This document shows positions 22,371 to 34,158 of a stretch of DNA of 64,000 bases, piece by piece; positions within the stretch are counted from its first letter, which is position 1, and every line of letters begins with the position of its first letter. The stretch is from positions 3,534,001 through 3,598,000 of the forward strand of contig NZ_CP042412.1 of the NCBI RefSeq assembly GCF_007954505.1, written 5' to 3'. A program made the translations under genes and the position numbers. Under the pieces are notes generated by a model. The model was given only the letters and a program-made list of their open reading frames with translations, had not been told where the DNA came from and did not search any database. Source of the stretch: Microbacterium sp. CBA3102 (GTDB taxonomy: Bacteria > Actinomycetota > Actinomycetes > Actinomycetales > Microbacteriaceae).

Positions 22371-23672
22371 TCAGCCGATGAAGACGCCGGCGAGGGTCTT
22401 CTTGCCGCGACGCAGCACCGACACGCCTCCGGGGAGCGTCCCCCGGACGGTGGCGGCCTCGTCTTCCACGCGTTCGCCGTCCAGCGTCACGCCACCCTGG
22501 CCGATCGCGCGCCGAGCCTCGGAAAGGCTCGCCACGAGTCCGGTCGCCACCAGCGCTTCAGTCACCGGGGTATCCGCGGCGACCGTGGCATTCGGGAGTT
22601 CCTCGAGCGCGGTGCGGAGCGTGCCGGCATCGAGCGCAGTCAGGTCCCCCTGCCCGAACAGTGCCTCGGATGCGGCGATCACAGCTGCGGTCGCATCGAT
22701 GCCGTGCACGGTCGCGACCACCTCGAGCGCGAGACGCTTCTGAGCGGCGCGACGGAACGGCTCCGTCTCGACGAGCGCGGCGTACTCCTCGATCTCGGCC
22801 CTGCCGAGGAACGTGAAGACCTTGAGCCTGTCGATGACGTCACTGTCCGCCGTGCTGAGCCAGAACTGGTACATGCGGTACGGGCTGCACATCGCGGCAT
22901 CGAGCCAGATGGCGTTCCCTTCGCTCTTGCCGAACTTGGTCCCATCGCTGTTCGTGATCAGCGGGGTGCCGATCGCATGCACGGAGACACCTTCGGCGCG
23001 CCGGATCAAGTCGGTGCCGCTGGTGAGGTTGCCCCACTGGTCGGATCCACCCGTCTGCAGTACGCAGTCGTACTGGCGGTACAGCTCGAGGAAGTCCATC
23101 CCCTGAAGGATCTGGTAACTGAACTCGGTGTAGCTGATGCCTTCGTCGGAGTTGAGGCGCGCGGCGACCGCATCCTTCTTCAACATCGTGCCGACGCGGA
23201 AGTACTTGCCGATCTCGCGCAGGAAATCGATCGCACTCAGCGGCGCGGTCCAGTCCAGGTTGTTGACGATGCGAGCCGCGTTTTCCCCCTCGAAGCTGAG
23301 GTAGCGCTCGACCTGCGTCCGCAGGCGCCCGACCCACTCCTCGACGGTCTCCCGCGTGTTCAGGGTGCGCTCCGCCGTGGGGCGGGGGTCGCCGATGAGT
23401 CCGGTCGATCCGCCGACGAGCCCGAGCGGCTTGTGTCCGGCGAGCTGGATGCGACGCAGCGTCAGCAGCTGCACGAGATTGCCGAGGTGCAGGCTGGGTG
23501 CCGTCGGGTCGAAACCGCAGTAATACGTGATCGGGTCCCCCGCGAGAAGGGCGCGCAGCGCCTCCTGGTCGGTGGACACATGGACCAGGCCACGCCACAC
23601 GAGCTCGTCCCACACGTTCTCGAACGTGGGGTCGATCGCCTGGGGTGCGGTCGTCAGATCAGCAGTTGACAC
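22371..23672 (-). CDS. tyrS: Tyrosyl-tRNA synthetase
   Basis: Class I aminoacyl-tRNA synthetase, 433 residues from a GTG at 23672 with CTGGAG 7 nt upstream; longer in-frame starts lack support. ITYYCGFDPTAPSLHLGNLV carries the HIGH-like motif. TGGSDQWGNLTSGTDLIRR binds tyrosine and KFGKSEGNAIWLD is the KMSKS loop. A C-terminal S4 domain follows (residues about 365-433; IGQGGVTLDGERVEDE). Length and order are those of bacterial TyrRS. Confidence 0.96.
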   Translation of the reverse strand: MSTADLTTAPQAIDPTFENVWDELVWRGLVHVSTDQEALRALLAGDPITYYCGFDPTAPSLHLGNLVQLLTLRRIQLAGHKPLGLVGGSTGLIGDPRPTAERTLNTRETVEEWVGRLRTQVERYLSFEGENAARIVNNLDWTAPLSAIDFLREIGKYFRVGTMLKKDAVAARLNSDEGISYTEFSYQILQGMDFLELYRQYDCVLQTGGSDQWGNLTSGTDLIRRAEGVSVHAIGTPLITNSDGTKFGKSEGNAIWLDAAMCSPYRMYQFWLSTADSDVIDRLKVFTFLGRAEIEEYAALVETEPFRRAAQKRLALEVVATVHGIDATAAVIAASEALFGQGDLTALDAGTLRTALEELPNATVAADTPVTEALVATGLVASLSEARRAIGQGGVTLDGERVEDEAATVRGTLPGGVSVLRRGKKTLAGVFIG

Positions 23673-23710
23673 GCGCTCCAGGCTATCAGCGCGGGCAGGG
23701 GCGAATCGCC

Positions 23711-24664
23711 TCACAGCGGTCCGTCGAGGAGAGCGATCTCGTCGACGGACAGGGCGATCGCGGCGGCGTCCATCGCGACCTCCAGCTGGTCGAGCTTGCT
23801 GCCACCGAGGATCGGGCGGATGCCCCGCGCGAGCTGCCATGCCAGCACGATCTGACCCCGTCCGAGACCCCGTGCGTCGGAGACCTCATCCAGCGCGGCG
23901 AGCCGACGTGCGGTTCCCGGGTGCTCATACACCTCGGGCACGGGCTTCGCGGGGTTGTCGTAGGCGCCGGAGAGCAGCGGGGTGTAGGCCCAGATCTCGA
24001 TCCCGTTCGCCACCGCGAAGTCCCGCTGCTCGTCGCTCAGCACGCCGAAGGGATGGGCCACCCCGGGCGGAAGCGTGCCCGGGCGCGTGCGCAGGTACGT
24101 GCTGTTCAGCTGGAGCGCGTCGATGGGGGTGCTTCCGAGGGACTTCGCGTGCGCACGGGCACGCTCGATGCGCCAGGCCGGGTGGTTCGAGGCGCCGACG
24201 CGGCTCACGGTGGCGTCGGCGGTGAGCGCCGCGAGAGCATCCACGGTCTCCTCGATCGCCACCGTCCGGTCCTCCTGGTGGAGCCAGAGCAGATCGATCC
24301 GGTCGATGCCCAAACGCTCGAGGCTCCCCTCGACGGCAGCGCGGATCGCACGCGGAGAGAGCCCGGCCCGGTGCTCGGGCCACGACCCCGGCCACAGGGG
24401 CTCGGCGCCGACCTTGGTCGAGATGCGGATCTGCTGCCGTGCATGTGGTCGCGCCGCGAGCCACCGTCCGAGCACCTCCTCGGACGCTCCGCCCTGCCCC
24501 GTGTCGCTCACCCAGAAGCTGTAGCAGTCGGCGGTGTCGATCCAGACTCCTCCGCGCTCGACGAAGCGGTCGAGCAGAGCGAACGAGGTCTCCTCATCGA
24601 CGAGTGTGCCGAAGGACATCGCTCCCAGGACGAGCGGGGATACAGGGGTGTTCCGAGTGGTCAT
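23711..24664 (-). CDS. Aldo/keto reductase
   Basis: NAD(P)H-dependent oxidoreductase with a TIM-barrel fold, 317 residues from ATG 24664. Motifs: VLGAMSFGTLVD, DTADCYSFW (Asp/Tyr catalytic), IRISTKVGAE (Lys), IDLLWLHQED (His), then GRGQIVLAWQLARGIRPILGGSK for cofactor binding. The start is supported by a -10 box 6 nt upstream and by the MerR-type promoter before it. It is divergent from the MerR regulator gene and presumably controlled by it. Confidence 0.88.
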   Translation of the reverse strand: MTTRNTPVSPLVLGAMSFGTLVDEETSFALLDRFVERGGVWIDTADCYSFWVSDTGQGGASEEVLGRWLAARPHARQQIRISTKVGAEPLWPGSWPEHRAGLSPRAIRAAVEGSLERLGIDRIDLLWLHQEDRTVAIEETVDALAALTADATVSRVGASNHPAWRIERARAHAKSLGSTPIDALQLNSTYLRTRPGTLPPGVAHPFGVLSDEQRDFAVANGIEIWAYTPLLSGAYDNPAKPVPEVYEHPGTARRLAALDEVSDARGLGRGQIVLAWQLARGIRPILGGSKLDQLEVAMDAAAIALSVDEIALLDGPL

Positions 24665-24670
24665 GACCTC

Positions 24671-24711
24671 ACTCTGCAACCTGGAGTGCGCTCCAGGTCA
24701 AGCTCTATGCT
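24671..24711. promoter_or_regulatory. Divergent MerR-type promoter/operator
   Basis: A perfect 20-bp palindrome (ACCTGGAG-TGCG-CTCCAGGT, 24679-24698) lies between the aldo/keto reductase and merR. Leftward: TTGACC (24696-24701) and CAGAGT (24671-24676) are separated by 19 bp with the palindrome in between, the overlong spacer typical of MerR-activated promoters. Rightward: TATGCT (24706-24711) is exactly 6 nt before the merR ATG. Both transcripts would be leaderless. Confidence 0.8.
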
Positions 24712-24717
24712 CGGACC

Positions 24718-25074
24718 ATGACCACGTACACGCCGGCGGAGGCTGCGGCACGCTCCGGTTTCAGCATCGACACACTGCGCTACTACGAACGCGAGGGCAT
24801 CCTGCCCGCGGTGTCTCGCACGGCCGGCGGCCATCGCGCGTACACCGATACCGAGCTCGGACTCCTGGAATTCCTCAAGTGCCTCCGGGAGACCGGTATG
24901 CCGGTGGAACGCCTGCGTCGCTACGGCCAGCTCTGCCAGCGCGACGACACCGTTCCGGAGCGGATAGCTCTTCTCGAAGAGCACGCCGCGACAGTCGAGA
25001 AGCAACTCGCCGACGTTCTCGCGCAGCAGCGGCGTCTCCAGGAGAAGCTGGACTGGTACCGGTCGTCGAACTGA
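24718..25074 (+). CDS. MerR-family transcriptional regulator
   Basis: 118 residues. The winged-helix domain is YTPAEAAARSGFSIDTLRYYEREGILP at the N-terminus. A helical dimerisation region follows (LLEEHAATVEKQLADVLAQQRRLQEKLDWY, coiled coil to the end). It has no cysteine-rich metal loop and resembles the small AKR-linked MerR regulators (YhdM/AdhR type), so an aldehyde or redox signal is a plausible inducer. Leaderless start, no Shine-Dalgarno. It probably represses itself and activates the divergent reductase. Confidence 0.88.
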   Translation: MTTYTPAEAAARSGFSIDTLRYYEREGILPAVSRTAGGHRAYTDTELGLLEFLKCLRETGMPVERLRRYGQLCQRDDTVPERIALLEEHAATVEKQLADVLAQQRRLQEKLDWYRSSN

Positions 25075-25079
25075 CTCCG

Positions 25080-25913
25080 TCAGCTGTGCGCCGCCCACCA
25101 GACCAGGAAAGCGGCGCCGAGGGCGATCACCCAGCTGACGAGGCTGCCGACGAGGAAGTACTCCGCCCGAGCACCGGTTTCGCCGTCTCGGGAGATCTCC
25201 GGGAATCGGACGATGCCCTTCGCGGCGAGCATCGCGGCGAGGATCGGATACGCCGCAGCGAGAGTGAGGATCAGGACGAGGATGCGCTCCAGCGGTCCGA
25301 TCAGTCGTCCGCCCTTGAATCCGCCGCGAGGATCGCGGGGTGCTGACGCCACCTCAGCATCTGTCTGCGTGGCGGCGGCAGTTTCACTGGCGGCGGCGGT
25401 TTCTGGGGCCGCGGCGGTGTCCGGTGCGGCGGCGGTGTCGGCGACCGCTGTCACCGGCGTCGCGGCCGGGTCTGCCGGGCGCCAGGTGTGCTCCCCGTCG
25501 AGCGCCGCACGGACCACGAGGTTCGCGGATTCCAGGAGGAACACCCCGGCGCCCAGTGCCAGCAGAGCAAGATCGAAGGGGACTTCTCCGAACGGTGACC
25601 GGAGGCGCCAGACCGCGCCGATCAGGCCGGCGTCTGGACGAGCACTGAGCCCGACGACGGCGCCGACGCTCACGACCGCGAGTAGGACGGCGGGCCAGAA
25701 CCCCAGAGGGGCGGGGCGCTCGGTGGGCATGCTCCACACCCAGAGCGCTCCGACCACCAGCGCGAGCGCCATGGGGAGAAGCGCGTCGCTGACGCTGCCG
25801 AGCAGGAGCAGGACCACGGTGACGGTGAGGTAGCCGATCCACCGGCGCGGGGCGAATTGACGCACCAGGTCGGCGGCGCCGACCGCCAGCAGGATGAAGC
25901 CGGCGACGATCAT
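25080..25913 (-). CDS. Membrane protein with DUF3307-type C-terminal region
   Basis: 277 residues. The N-terminus has four or five hydrophobic helices (residues 1-125). A linker rich in Ala/Thr/Asp/Glu follows (about 150-190, TAAAPDTAAAPETAAASETA). The C-terminal part is GRLIGPLERILVLILTLAA, AAKGIVRFPEISRD and ARAEYFLVGSLVSW, which matches the region at the end of DUF3307 proteins. Such proteins are regularly paired with SatD, as here (4-nt overlap with the SatD gene). The low-complexity linker may vary in length. Function unknown. Confidence 0.7.
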   Translation of the reverse strand: MIVAGFILLAVGAADLVRQFAPRRWIGYLTVTVVLLLLGSVSDALLPMALALVVGALWVWSMPTERPAPLGFWPAVLLAVVSVGAVVGLSARPDAGLIGAVWRLRSPFGEVPFDLALLALGAGVFLLESANLVVRAALDGEHTWRPADPAATPVTAVADTAAAPDTAAAPETAAASETAAATQTDAEVASAPRDPRGGFKGGRLIGPLERILVLILTLAAAYPILAAMLAAKGIVRFPEISRDGETGARAEYFLVGSLVSWVIALGAAFLVWWAAHS

Positions 25914-26554
25914 GCGCGGTCCCCTCGAAGCGCGGCCACTCCCTCGATGAGCGCGGCCGTGCCCGCGGTGCGCAGCGACTTCGAGACGCTGGGCTGCGTG
26001 ATCCCTTCCTCGGCCGCGAGCTCCTGCTGCGATCGACCGAGCAGACGGCCGTAGGTGAGTCGCCGTTCCCGCTCGCTCATCGCGCCGACCAGCTCGTCGC
26101 GGACGAGGAGGTAGGCGTTCGATGCGGCGATCGTGCTCTCCATGACCTCATCCTGCCCCGGGGCTCCGACAATCCAGGACCGCGTGCGCGGCACGGCGCG
26201 ACCCTCGCGCTCATGCACGGTCTCGATCGCGGCGCGGGCCGCGTACCAGCCGGGCCCGTCCGCGAGCTCGCGATGGACGGATTCGACCGGACGCACCTCC
26301 CCCACCCCGATCCCGAACCGGAAGGCGATACCGTCCGGCAGCCGCAGCTGGATCATCAGGACCGACACCATCGCGTCGCTCAGATCGAGGTAGACACCCT
26401 GTTGCTCGTCTCCTACGGTGGGCGTGAGCGGCTGCGCGGCCAGCGGGAAGTCGACCTCGACCCTGGCTATGGTGTCGTCGAGGACGTGCTGCGCGGCGGT
26501 GCGATCGTCGAGCCGGCGAGAGCCCACGATGTCTGCGAGTACCGCGATGACCAT
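25910..26554 (-). CDS. SatD-family protein
   Basis: 214 residues. VIAVLADIVGSRRLDDR and PTVGDEQQGVYLDL match SatD, a cytosolic family with a nucleotide-cyclase-like N-terminal fold. The C-terminus (YGRLLGRSQQELAAEEGITQPSVSKSLRTAG) is an HTH that could bind DNA. ATG 26554 is supported by TATGGT exactly 6 nt upstream (leaderless). It forms an operon with the DUF3307-type gene. SatD was named for an acid-inducible streptococcal gene; the molecular role is not known. Confidence 0.82.
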   Translation of the reverse strand: MVIAVLADIVGSRRLDDRTAAQHVLDDTIARVEVDFPLAAQPLTPTVGDEQQGVYLDLSDAMVSVLMIQLRLPDGIAFRFGIGVGEVRPVESVHRELADGPGWYAARAAIETVHEREGRAVPRTRSWIVGAPGQDEVMESTIAASNAYLLVRDELVGAMSERERRLTYGRLLGRSQQELAAEEGITQPSVSKSLRTAGTAALIEGVAALRGDRA

Positions 26555-26614
26555 GGCATAACCATAACACGCATAACTCTCGACTTATTCTTTATTTGGC
26601 TATATTCTGCGAAC
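26555..26614. promoter_or_regulatory. Divergent AT-rich promoter region with GTTATG repeats
   Basis: 60 bp, unusually AT-rich. Next to the SatD start the hexamer GTTATG (reverse strand) occurs three times at 6- and 9-nt steps, one copy overlapping the -10 TATGGT, so it looks like an operator. Rightward, TATTCT (26603-26608) stands 6 nt before the DUF1349 gene ATG. Both transcripts appear leaderless. Confidence 0.6.
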
Positions 26615-27211
26615 ATGCCTGAATCGCACATCATCCCCTGGTCCCACGGAACATGGACCACCGCCCCCGCCTCCCCCTCCGGTCTCCCCGACGGCTCGGC
26701 TCCCCTCGACATCACCGCCGTGGAGGGCAGCGACGCCTGGCGGCACACCGCCTACGGCTTCGTGCACGACACCGAGCACGCCCTGCTCGCACCCCTCGCG
26801 GTCGGCGAGGCGATGGAGGTGTCGTTCCGCGCGCCCTGGGACGGACAGTTCGACCAGGCGGGTGTCTTCGTGTGGATCGACGACGAGCACTGGATCAAGA
26901 CCGGCCTGGAGTACGCCGACGACCACCTCGGACTCGGCGCCGTGGTCACCGCCGGGGGCTCCGACTGGTCGGTCGGTCACGTCGATGAGTGGCTCGAGAG
27001 CGAGATCACGGTACGCGTCAGCCGCTGGGCGGACTCCGTGATCGTGCGCGCCCGCGCCGATGACGGACCGTGGCGTCTCGTTCGGGTCGCCCCGTTCGAC
27101 GGCACGGCGACGGCATCCGCCGGACCGTTCCTCGCCGCGCCCACGCGCAGCGGACTCACGGTCCGGTTCACCCGGTGGGAACGGTCGTCGGCAGACACCG
27201 ACCTCCACTGA
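26615..27211 (+). CDS. DUF1349-family beta-sandwich protein
   Basis: 198 residues. This is a concanavalin-like fold family recognisable from GFVHDTEHALLAPLAVGEAMEVSFRAPWDGQFDQAGVFVWIDDEHWIKTGLEY, WLESEITVRVSRWADSVIVRAR and the closing GPFLAAPTRSGLTVRFTRWE. It has no signal peptide and is probably cytosolic. Homologues (YesU type) occur near carbohydrate genes, but nothing here suggests a substrate. Start chosen at the leaderless ATG; an upstream in-frame extension overlaps the divergent SatD gene and was rejected. Confidence 0.8.
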   Translation: MPESHIIPWSHGTWTTAPASPSGLPDGSAPLDITAVEGSDAWRHTAYGFVHDTEHALLAPLAVGEAMEVSFRAPWDGQFDQAGVFVWIDDEHWIKTGLEYADDHLGLGAVVTAGGSDWSVGHVDEWLESEITVRVSRWADSVIVRARADDGPWRLVRVAPFDGTATASAGPFLAAPTRSGLTVRFTRWERSSADTDLH

Positions 27212-27241
27212 TCCGCTGCGGGCCGGCGGCCCCGCCGTCGG
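27212..27241. terminator. Convergent GC-rich hairpin
   Basis: A short gap between the DUF1349 gene and argH. It holds GGGCCGGCGG/CCGCCGTCGGC, able to fold into a GC hairpin in either orientation; no U-run. Possible bidirectional terminator. Confidence 0.4.
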
Positions 27242-30799
<3,558 letters not shown>

Positions 30800-30803
<4 letters not shown>

Positions 30804-31717
30804 GCCGTCACCTCATTCCTTCCCAGGACCACTTCGGTCCCGATTCCTTTGCTGGTGAAGAGTTCGACGAGCACCGAATGCGGCACCCGTCCGTCGATGA
30901 TCGCCGCGGCATCGACGCCGCCCTCGACCGCGTCGAGACACGCGCGCATCTTCGGGATCATCCCCGACTCGAGCGTCGGAAGCATGTCGATGAGGGCCTC
31001 CGATGTGAGGTGCGAGACGAGCGAGTCGCGGTTCGGCCAATCGGCGTAGAGTCCGGGCACGTCGGTGAGGATCACGAGCTTGCGGGCGTTCAGAGCAACC
31101 GCCAGCGCCGCCGCCGCCGCATCCGCGTTGACGTTCAGCGACTGACCGGGGTGGTCGAGGTCGGGCGCGATGCTCGAGACCACGGGGATGCGCCCGGCCA
31201 CGAGGTGGTCGTGCACCGGGGTCGGGTCGACTTCGACGACATCGCCGACGCGTCCGAGATCGACCTCTTCTCCATCGATCACGACGCCGCGACGGCGTCC
31301 GCCGAAGAGACCGGCGTCCTCACCGCTGAGCCCGGTGGCGATCGGCCCGTGGGAGTTGATCTTGGAGACGAGCTGCGGGTTCACCTGACCGGTGAGCACC
31401 ATGCGCACGACGCTGATCGCCTCGGTGTTGGTGACGCGGTAGCCGCCCTTGAACTCACTCGGGATCTCGAGGCGTTGCAGCATGTTCGAGATCTGCGGAC
31501 CGCCGCCGTGGACGACGACCGGCAACACCCCGACGTACCGGAGATACGCGATGTCCTGCGCGAAGGCGTCCTGCAGCTCTTCCGAGACCATCGCGTTGCC
31601 GCCGTACTTGATGACGACGATCTGATCGCGGAACTTCTTCAGCCACGGGAGGGACTCGATGAGGGTCGTGGCCTTCTGCGCGGCGACCTCGGCCGGAGTG
31701 TCCTGGATGTCGGTCAT
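30800..31717 (-). CDS. argB: Acetylglutamate kinase
   Basis: Phosphorylates N-acetylglutamate, the usual feedback point of the pathway. 305 residues from ATG 31717 (ATGA with argJ). It shows [12 protein letters not shown] (phosphate-binding Lys), [14 protein letters not shown] and the C-terminal [21 protein letters not shown]. The N-terminal helix ([14 protein letters not shown]) marks the arginine-inhibited hexameric class. Confidence 0.96.
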
Positions 31718-32871
31718 GAGGCGTACGCGCTGTTCTCGTGCACGTAATCGTGCGTGAGGTCGTTGGTGAGCACCGTGGCCGCGGCCTCGCCCGACTTCAG
31801 ATCGATCACGACGTGGGTGGCGCGCGGGGTGAGGTCGACCTCTTCCCGCGGACGGTCGGGACCGCCTTCGGTGCACACGCGGACGCCGTTCATCCAGACG
31901 TCGACGTCATAGGGATCGAACTGCGCGTGCGTGGTGCCGATCGCGGCGAGCACACGTCCCCAGTTCGGGTCGTTGCCGAAGATCGCCGCCTTGAAGAGGT
32001 TGTTGCGTGCCACGGACCGGCCGACCTCGACCGCGTCCTGCTCGGACACCGCCTGCCGGACCTCGATCGTGATGTCGTGGCTCGCGCCTTCCGCGTCACC
32101 CTGCAGTTTCACCGCGAGTTCCTGACACAGTTCCCTGAGGGCGGCGGCGAAGTCGTCCAGGTCCGGGGCGACCTCCGAGGCACCGTTGGCGAGAAGCGTG
32201 ACCTGATCGTTGGTCGACATGCACCCGTCCGAATCGAGCCGGTCGAACGTCTTCCCGGTCGCGCGGCGCAGGGCCTCGTCGGCCTGCAGCGGTTCGAGGA
32301 CGGCATCGGTCGTGATCACCACGAGCATCGTGGCGAGTCCGGGCGCGAGCATCCCGGCCCCCTTGGCCATGCCGCCGATGGTCCAGCCGTCGCGGCTGAT
32401 CACCGCCGTCTTCGCGACCGTGTCCGTGGTCATGATCGCGTGAGCGGCGTCGTCCCCGCCGTCTGCGCTGAGCTCGGCGATCGCCTGCTCGGTGCCGGCG
32501 AGCACCCTCGCCCGGAAGGTCTCGTCTCCGGTGCCGATGAGCCCCGTGGAGCAGATCAGCACGTCGCCGGCGCTGACCCCGAGGAGTTCGGCTGCCTTCT
32601 CCGCGGTCTGGTGCGTCGTCTGGAAGCCGAAGGAGCCGGTGAAGCAGTTCGCCCCTCCGGAGTTGAGCACGACGGCTTCGACGACGCGATCGGCCACGGC
32701 CTGCTGCGACCAGATGATCGGATTCGCCTTGGCACGGTTGCCGGTGAAGACGGCGGCGCCGACCTTGCGCGGTCCCCGGTTGACGACGACGGCCACGTCC
32801 GGCTTGCCTGTCGACTTGAGTCCTGCGGCGACACCGGCCGCTTCGAATCCTGCGGGGGCGGTGACGCTCAC
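31714..32871 (-). CDS. argJ: Bifunctional ornithine acetyltransferase / N-acetylglutamate synthase
   Basis: Recycles the acetyl group between acetylornithine and glutamate. 385 residues from GTG 32871 (GTGA with argC). The self-cleavage site is in [18 protein letters not shown], where Thr of ATML becomes the nucleophile of the beta chain. [13 protein letters not shown] and the final ENSAYAS also match the family. Confidence 0.95.
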   Translation of the reverse strand: MSVTAPAGFEAAGVAAGLKSTGKPDVAVVVNRGPRKVGAAVFTGNRAKANPIIWSQQAVADRVVEAVVLNSGGANCFTGSFGFQTTHQTAEKAAELLGVSAGDVLICSTGLIGTGDETFRARVLAGTEQAIAELSADGGDDAAHAIMTTDTVAKTAVISRDGWTIGGMAKGAGMLAPGLATMLVVITTDAVLEPLQADEALRRATGKTFDRLDSDGCMSTNDQVTLLANGASEVAPDLDDFAAALRELCQELAVKLQGDAEGASHDITIEVRQAVSEQDAVEVGRSVARNNLFKAAIFGNDPNWGRVLAAIGTTHAQFDPYDVDVWMNGVRVCTEGGPDRPREEVDLTPRATHVVIDLKSGEAAATVLTNDLTHDYVHENSAYAS

Positions 32872-33920
32872 GGCGCGACTCCGTTCAGTGAGAGGGCGCG
32901 GGCCTCGGGCAGTCCCAGCGCGATGTTCATGGATTGGATGGCAGCGCCGGCGGTGCCCTTGACGAGGTTGTCGACGGCGGTGACCACGGTGACGCGGTTG
33001 GCGGAACGGTCGATCGCGAGACCGATCAGCGCGGTGTTCGCGCCGATCACGTCGGCGGTCCGCGGGAATCGTCCTTCCGGGAGCAGCTGCACGAAGGTCT
33101 CCTCCCCGTACGCGCTCTGCCAGGCGTCCCGGATCTGCGCATCGGTCGCGCCGGACGCGATCGGCGCCGTCGAGGTGGCGAGGATGCCGCGCGACATCGG
33201 GACCAGCACCGGGGTGAAGGAGATCCGGATGCCGTCGGGGTCTGCGCCCGAGGCTGCGGCGAGCGCCTGACGGATCTCGGGAATGTGCCGGTGGGTACCA
33301 CCGACGGCATACGGGTTCGCGGATCCGAGGATCTCGCTCGCCAGGAGATTCGTCTTGAGGCTCTTCCCCGCACCGGACGGGCCGACCGCCAGCACCGAGA
33401 CGATGTCGGAGGCGTCGATGACCCCGGCGGCCACTCCCGGGGCGAGGCTGAGGCTCACGGTGGAGGCGTTGCAGCCGGGAGCGGCGATGCGCGTCGCACC
33501 CCGGAGGTGCTCGCGCTGCTTCACGCCGTCGACCAGGAGCTCCGGCACGCCGTAGGTCCACGCCTCATGGAACGCACCGCCGTAGAACGCGTCCCAGGCC
33601 GCGGCCGACGTCAGCCGATGGTCGGCTCCGGCGTCGATCACGAGCGGGGCGTCGCCCAACGCGTCGGTGTACTGACCGGACTGCCCGTGCGGGAGCGCCA
33701 GGAAGACGACGTCGTGGCCGGAGAGGATGTCCGGTGTGGTCTCCTGCAGCGCGAGGTGCGCCAGGGAGCGCAGGTGCGGCTGGTGATCGACGAGGGGTTG
33801 CCCGGCGTTCGAATGCGCCGTGACGGTGCGGATCTCCATGTCGGGATGGTCTGCCAGGAGGCGTAGGATCTCGCCGCCTGCGTAGCCGGATGCGCCGGAG
33901 ACGGCGACGGAATACGTCAT
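32868..33920 (-). CDS. argC: N-acetyl-gamma-glutamyl-phosphate reductase
   Basis: First gene of the arg operon. 350 residues with [14 protein letters not shown] (NADP-binding), [17 protein letters not shown] (catalytic Cys) and GTHRHIPEI (His). The ATG at 33920 has an AAGGTAG Shine-Dalgarno. A 111-nt hairpin-rich stretch and a tiny arginine-rich ORF lie just upstream. Confidence 0.95.
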   Translation of the reverse strand: MTYSVAVSGASGYAGGEILRLLADHPDMEIRTVTAHSNAGQPLVDHQPHLRSLAHLALQETTPDILSGHDVVFLALPHGQSGQYTDALGDAPLVIDAGADHRLTSAAAWDAFYGGAFHEAWTYGVPELLVDGVKQREHLRGATRIAAPGCNASTVSLSLAPGVAAGVIDASDIVSVLAVGPSGAGKSLKTNLLASEILGSANPYAVGGTHRHIPEIRQALAAASGADPDGIRISFTPVLVPMSRGILATSTAPIASGATDAQIRDAWQSAYGEETFVQLLPEGRFPRTADVIGANTALIGLAIDRSANRVTVVTAVDNLVKGTAGAAIQSMNIALGLPEARALSLNGVAP

Positions 33921-33939
33921 GCTTCTACCTTAACGGTCG

Positions 33940-34003
33940 GGTCTTCCTCGAAGGAGGACCGAGGGGCGGGGCCGGAGGCGGCGACACCGGCACTCACCGC
34001 CGC
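33940..34003 (-). promoter_or_regulatory. Candidate attenuator hairpins before argC
   Basis: Three inverted repeats on the reverse strand. GCGGCG/CGCCGC (33978-34003) and GCCGG/CCGGC (33971-33991) overlap and cannot form together. GGTC-C-TCCT/AGGA-A-GACC (33940-33960) lies 20 nt before the argC start and has no U-run. The layout fits a switch coupled to translation of the upstream leader ORF, acting on transcription or on ribosome access; this is inference. Confidence 0.5.
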
Positions 34004-34031
34004 AAGGGGGCAGGCAGGAGGGCGGGGTCGC

Positions 34032-34112
34032 CTACAGTCGGCGGCCGCGGCGTCGGCGCACAGCGATGACGCTCGGAGCGAGCGTCGGAGAAGCGGTGGC
34101 GGCCGAAGGCAT
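34032..34112 (-). CDS. Candidate arginine leader peptide (26 codons)
   Basis: 26-residue ORF, ATG 34112 to TAG 34032, whose last nine residues are VRRRRGRRL. That is six arginine codons (CGC, CGA, CGC, CGC, CGC, CGA) in the eight codons before the stop. The peptide is otherwise Ala/Ser/Pro. It starts 6 nt after a good -10 box (leaderless) and ends 111 nt before argC. It has the design of an attenuation leader: arginine shortage would stall ribosomes on the Arg run and alter the folding downstream. In high-GC DNA a short Arg-rich ORF can arise by chance, so context is the main support. Confidence 0.6.
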   Translation of the reverse strand: MPSAATASPTLAPSVIAVRRRRGRRL

Positions 34113-34118
34113 GTCGCG

Positions 34119-34148
34119 ACAGTAGCGCGGCCCCGGCTGCCACCGCAA
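34119..34148 (-). promoter_or_regulatory. Candidate arg operon promoter
   Basis: Reverse strand: TTGCGG (34143-34148), 18-nt spacer, TACTGT (34119-34124). The predicted transcription start falls on the ATG of the leader ORF, as in the other leaderless genes of this window. Confidence 0.65.
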
Positions 34149-34158
34149 ATCCGGGCCG

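Noticed and set aside
33921..33960. ARG box for ArgR directly before argC
   Set aside because: No AT-rich imperfect palindrome resembling known ARG boxes; a diverged site cannot be excluded.
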